Shown here piece after piece: positions 60,505 through 64,000 of a DNA stretch of 64,000 nucleotides. The notes beneath the pieces are model-generated. The model made no database searches, was not told where the DNA came from, and was given only the letters and a program-made list of their open reading frames with translations. Where the stretch lies: the NCBI RefSeq assembly GCF_018139145.2, contig NC_059478.1, positions 5,084,001 through 5,148,000 of the forward strand. The letters are read 5' to 3'. The stretch is from Gymnogyps californianus (taxonomy: Eukaryota > Chordata > Aves > Accipitriformes > Cathartidae). Every line of letters starts with the position of its first letter. Within the stretch, counting starts at the first letter, position 1. The position numbers were made by a program, and so were the translations under genes.

Positions 60505-60958
60505 AGGCAGTCTGGAGGGGAAGAAATAAAACTGTCACAGCTTTAGGAAGAACTGGCAAGGAAAGGTTAAATGAAGTAGGTTCATTCAGCCTAGGAAAAA
60601 AAAAAAAGAGAAGACTAAGGCACAGAGGCATAACAATCTTCCAGTAGCTAGCAGGTTATTAAGACAGCAGTCGATTGTTCTCTGTGTTCACAGTGGCAGG
60701 AGAAGAAGAAATAATTTAACTTGGAGCAAAGAAAGCTTAAGTTCAGACATTAAAAAAAAAAAAAACCAAAAAAAACCCCCCAAACTTTCTCACTAGAACA
60801 GATACCAGGGAAGCTGCAGAATTTTTCACCGGAGACATCTACGGAAAGGTTAAACAAACACCTGTATGGAGGGGAAAAGTGTAATTGATCTTGCCTCAGT
60901 GCCAACATACAGAGTAGATTATCTGCAGAAGCTCGTTCCAGCTCTCTGCTCTGTGATA
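60505..60958 (+). mobile_element. CR1-type LINE 3' end
   Basis: Collinear with the 3' end of old CR1 elements across about 450 bases: AAGGAAAGGTTAAATGAAG, TTCATTCAGCCTAGGAAAAA, GAGAAGACTAAGGCACAG, GATTGTTCTCTGTGTTCAC, AACTTTCTCACTAGAAC, AAAGGTTAAACAAACACCTG, CTTGCCTCAGTGCC, GAGTAGATTATCTG and GTTCCAGCTCTCTGCTCTGTGAT. It includes internal A-runs (about 60595-60607 and 60751-60775) and several indels. The terminal region is present, so this copy reaches close to its original 3' end. No open reading frame remains. Confidence 0.85.
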
Positions 60959-61282
60959 CCAACAACAAACTTTCAAAATGTTTTCTTCATGCATTTTTAA
61001 TTGCATTTTAATTTTTGACCTCGTATAGCTTGAGACAAGTGTAAAAAAAAGAAGCAATGTCTAATAAATCAGAAATTACATGTTTTCCATTTCTCCAATG
61101 TAATAAAAAGATGTAAAAGTTCCAAATTGGAATATATATGTGTTAAGGTACACAGTCGCGCCAATAAATATGTATGGGTGTCACATCCTCTTTTGCTTTG
61201 CCAAAAATAGTACCAAATTATGCCAACCAATGAGAAACTATGTTTCATTAGGAAATGAACTTTAAAATACAAGATTAAAATG
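60959..61282. other. AT-rich non-coding stretch
   Basis: AT-rich with TAATTGCATTTTAATTTTTG and AATATATATG strings. GGTACACAGTCGCGCCAATAAATA at 61148-61171 resembles the 3' end of L2/MIR (acatagtaggcgctcaataaat), a weak hint of an L2 tail. Confidence 0.4.
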
Positions 61283-61362
61283 TGTTTTTTAAATCAAGAT
61301 TTCCTGCTTGTTGATTTAAATCATGATTAAAATGGGTGATTTAAATCAACCATCCTGAACAA
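61283..61362. repeat. AT-rich repeat block with GATTTAAATCA motifs
   Basis: TTTTTAAATCAAGATTT, TTGATTTAAATCATGATT and GTGATTTAAATCAACC recur within 80 bases; GATTTAAATC is itself palindromic. Blocks of this motif ending ...TTTAAATCAAnCCAnCCTG are familiar from interspersed repeats of turtles, crocodilians and birds, but I cannot name the family. The 5' limit may lie further left in the AT-rich stretch. Confidence 0.5.
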
Positions 61363-61524
61363 AACATGTATCTTTCTCAAGTCTTTAGGGTGGAGAAGAC
61401 AGTGGTACCCTGAAGATCAGTCAGGTAATTCTAGTTTCTACTGCTCTGCTCTTTCTCCAGTTAAGCAGTCCTACCACATTCGTCTTCTCTGAAGAAAAAG
61501 CGATTTCCATACCCAAGGCTGACA

Positions 61525-61590
61525 CCCCCAGTCCCTTTCATTACCCTTCTCTGGACCTTGTGCCTGCACAGTTCTCCTGCCCAAGGAGCA
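61525..61590 (-). mobile_element. CR1-like LINE fragment, minus strand
   Basis: CACCCCCAGTCCCTTTCATTACCCTTCTCTGGACC matches antisense CR1 (compare ...ATCATTTTTGTTGCCCTTCTCTGGACC), the complement of GAGAAGGGCAACAAAAATGAT. Only about 60 bases are convincing. Confidence 0.5.
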
Positions 61591-64000
61591 TCATTGAGAA
61601 ATTTCAAGCTGACACAGAATCCCTCTCAAACAAACTTCCCTGCGACAATTATAATCAGATCCTCCCTGGATGCAAATAGTGTTTCTGAGCGTGGGCTCCA
61701 ATCATGGCTCGTGAATAATTACAACAGGATTTCAAAAGCCGCCCTCGAGAACAAGTGGAATGTGGAATCAACATGCCTTCTAGCGGGGCTGGAAGTGCAC
61801 AGACAAGAAGGGAACTGCCTGCCAGCAAGATGCGGACCTCAGAGCCCCAAAGACCTCATTACGAAAGGATACTGGATATTTCATCCCACAGCTGGACCTG
61901 TGGCTTGTGTCAGGGATGCACTGCACCTTCGCCAGACCCCAGCCACTTCCAGTATGATCTCGAACACTTCAGCCAGGGGTGGCTGAGCATCTTGTCTAAA
62001 CCTTCTGTCGTCTTGTTCTCCTCCCAGCAGGTGTCCTCTTTGCTGCTCAATGGACAGGGCAGGTTGACACTTATTAGACACAGAGTGGAGTTGGTCTAAG
62101 TGAACTTCAGCCTGTGCCTAAAGGAGCCATAAGGTTTATGGGCTGAGGGAGCTCTGGAAGCGCCACTGGGAGCTACAGCCATACCTCACACATTTGGGTG
62201 GCACATTGCCAAATCCAATCTCAGGCTCCAGGAACAGACACAGGCAGGTACTTTCATCTGTGGCTCAGCCCCAACGAAGCAAAAGGAAAGTCATGGTCAA
62301 ACACAGCAAAAGAGCACCGCCAGGCATCACATTCCTCAGCCACGGTCTAGAGCATCAGAGTGCCACAAAAGGTGGTGGCTCCACTCTTCTGCAGACTGTT
62401 CCGGTCCAGGGATGGGCAGGCCACGTCTCCAAGGTCGTGTCACAGGCTTCATGTAGAAGTAGCTCCCCCAGAGCTCTGAAGAGAGCTCCAGACTCCAGAA
62501 ACCCTTTGATTTTCAGACTACTCTGCCAAGACCACCAACAGAGGTGTAAAACACTGGTATTTCAGCATGCACTTGTCGATCAGAACAAGGCTGAACACCA
62601 GTTCATTTCCCTGGCCCCATGGACACAGAAGGGACTGAGACAGAAAGCAAAGCCCAAAGTGTACACCCCTGGCCAGGACACCTCCCAGCTTTCTCTTTCC
62701 TTTCCTCCAAATCAAAGATCAACCTGTGGTTCCAAAGATTCCCCAAATGGCTTCCACCATTTTTATTTATTTACTTGTTTATTTAACTGATCTGAGCTAC
62801 AGAGGAACAGAAAGCTAGCAAGGAAGCTGAAACTTCAGTTATTGCAAAGCCAGAATGACTCTCCAGTCAACACAGGTAGAGATCCAGCCTACCTGACCGA
62901 CCTCCATGGGTCACATGGAATATCCCAGTGCCAGAATCTGCCTTTCCATATATAAGAAGTGGAGGGAGGTACCTTCAGCTGAACGATGAAAACTTCCCAG
63001 CAACAATGTGTGAAATGGAGGCAACTCGGTCAGCCAGAGACAATAGCTCTGGGAATCACAAAGATCTCAATCCCAACTAGTCCATCCAGGAAGGAAATGC
63101 CTCATGGCCATTTTAACTGTCTTAGTGGTGGCAACTGTAGTGGAACAGGAGTAGGAGTGGAAAAAGGCATCAGCAAGGATGGAGGTGGAAAGGAGAAACA
63201 AGGACAAATCAAAAGAGAAATAACCAGAGCTCTAAGAGAGAGTGGACAGCCCAGAATCAACTTGAAGTTTTCTCAGTGCACACTGAGATTTCATCAGAAA
63301 AAAACTAACTCCACTAAATGACATTTCAGCAGGAAAACACCAAAATGAAAATTCAAGATCTCACCACCACCACCAAAAATTGTAATTTTCTCTGGTTTAG
63401 CTTTTACAAGTCAAAAAACAAAGAACTGTCAAGATTTTGAATGCTTTTTTTCTTCTTTCTTCTTACTCCTGCCATTAAATGAAACAGAAAGAATGGCACT
63501 CAGGCAGGATTTACCTGCCTTTCCCTTCTCACCTATTCTAACTTGCCAAGACTTCCTTCATTTTAAACAAAACACAAAGAGTCTGTGAAAGGAAAAGCTA
63601 ACTTATGCTAAAAACTGCATTTGCAAAAAGTCAAGGAATCTTTGAATACAAGTACAGAATAGAAACAAAAGACAACAAAAACATTACCAAAAATAAGTTT
63701 TAAGCTTCCCATTAAGAGAAGTCCTTCTCCTGGTTGGTACAATGGAACCCTCGGCATTTTTTTCTTTAAATTGATTGCTGTGTTGTTTTGTTTGGGTTTT
63801 TTTACCAGTTTAATATTTTCCCTCTGCATTAAGTTGGACAGCACAACAGGGGACTGGGCAAGTCAGGCTCAGGATTTCCAGCTTTGGCTCAAAAGTCAAA
63901 ATCTGTTGTTGATCTCTTGGGTAGAACCCCAGAGAGAGGCCAGAGTGAGCTTTAAAAACAAAATTCAACACCTTCCATAGACTGAGAGGCATCTCTTTCC
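61591..64000. other. non-coding stretch to the window end
   Basis: No gene. A 198-codon plus-strand open frame (62194-62790) lacks any domain and ends in the TTTA repeat. Other contents: (CAC)4 at 63362-63374, a T/CTT-rich tract at 63447-63465 and AT-rich simple sequence towards the end. Confidence 0.5.
62757..62786 (+). repeat. imperfect (TTTA)n repeat
   Basis: TTTTTATTTATTTACTTGTTTATTTA: six TTTA-like units, one changed to CTTG. Typical simple repeat. Confidence 0.8.

Noticed and set aside
62194..62790. 198-codon plus-strand open frame
   Set aside because: No recognisable domain, ends in a TTTA simple repeat, and composition is not distinctive.
1..64000. CRISPR arrays, bacterial operons, phage or retroviral coding regions
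   Set aside because: No regularly spaced identical repeats, no ribosome-binding-site-led operons, and no integrase, reverse-transcriptase or capsid frames apart from the decayed CR1 remnant at 50.6 kb.

Overview
This window is non-coding vertebrate DNA, most likely avian or from another archosaur or turtle. It does not look bacterial, viral or plasmid. Sites that look like spliceosomal splice sites, sparse CpG outside a few dense islands, very low repeat content, and decayed CR1-type LINE fragments, MIR-like CORE-SINE fragments and one hAT-type DNA transposon remnant all point that way. Mid-range to high GC and the absence of Alu/L1-type repeats fit bird DNA best. The species cannot be named from the sequence alone.

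I find no protein-coding gene I can recognise and no RNA gene. The open frames present, up to 242 codons, have no recognisable domain, overlap open frames on the other strand, or run through low-complexity or repeat DNA, as expected of GC-rich non-coding DNA. The window is best read as one very long intron or an intergenic regulatory stretch. The left edge is the flank of a CpG island, and bases 13-18 match a 5' splice site. If that is real, the rest of the window would be the first intron of a plus-strand gene that starts left of the window.

Layout: 1-175 CpG-island edge; 504-623 six GATA motifs; 0.2-20 kb GC-richer DNA with isolated CpG clusters, an internal CpG island at 11.59-12.0 kb directly followed by an AT-rich block at 12.0-12.4 kb, and a second paired GC/AT unit at 15.73-16.17 kb; 20-50 kb mixed single-copy-looking DNA with AT-rich blocks (20.0-20.4, 36.2-36.5, 37.9-38.2, 48.3-48.5 kb), a tandem E-box pair (22.91 kb) and a diverged about 90-bp direct duplication (37.80/38.38 kb); 50-64 kb more AT-rich and holding most of the recognisable repeats: a CR1 3' end (50.64-51.03), a small minisatellite (51.76-51.84), a hAT element with TIRs and an 8-bp TSD (53.61-53.80), a MIR (56.74-56.88), three more CR1 pieces (60.38, 60.5-60.96, 61.5) and an AT-rich repeat block (61.28-61.36).

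The items most worth testing are the tandem CACGTG pair with 6-bp spacing, the GATA cluster, the CpG-island/AT-block pairs, and a few splice-site pairs that could mark unannotated exons, including a 21-nt microexon candidate at 48376-48396. All functional readings are inference. No undescribed biological system is demonstrable from the sequence.
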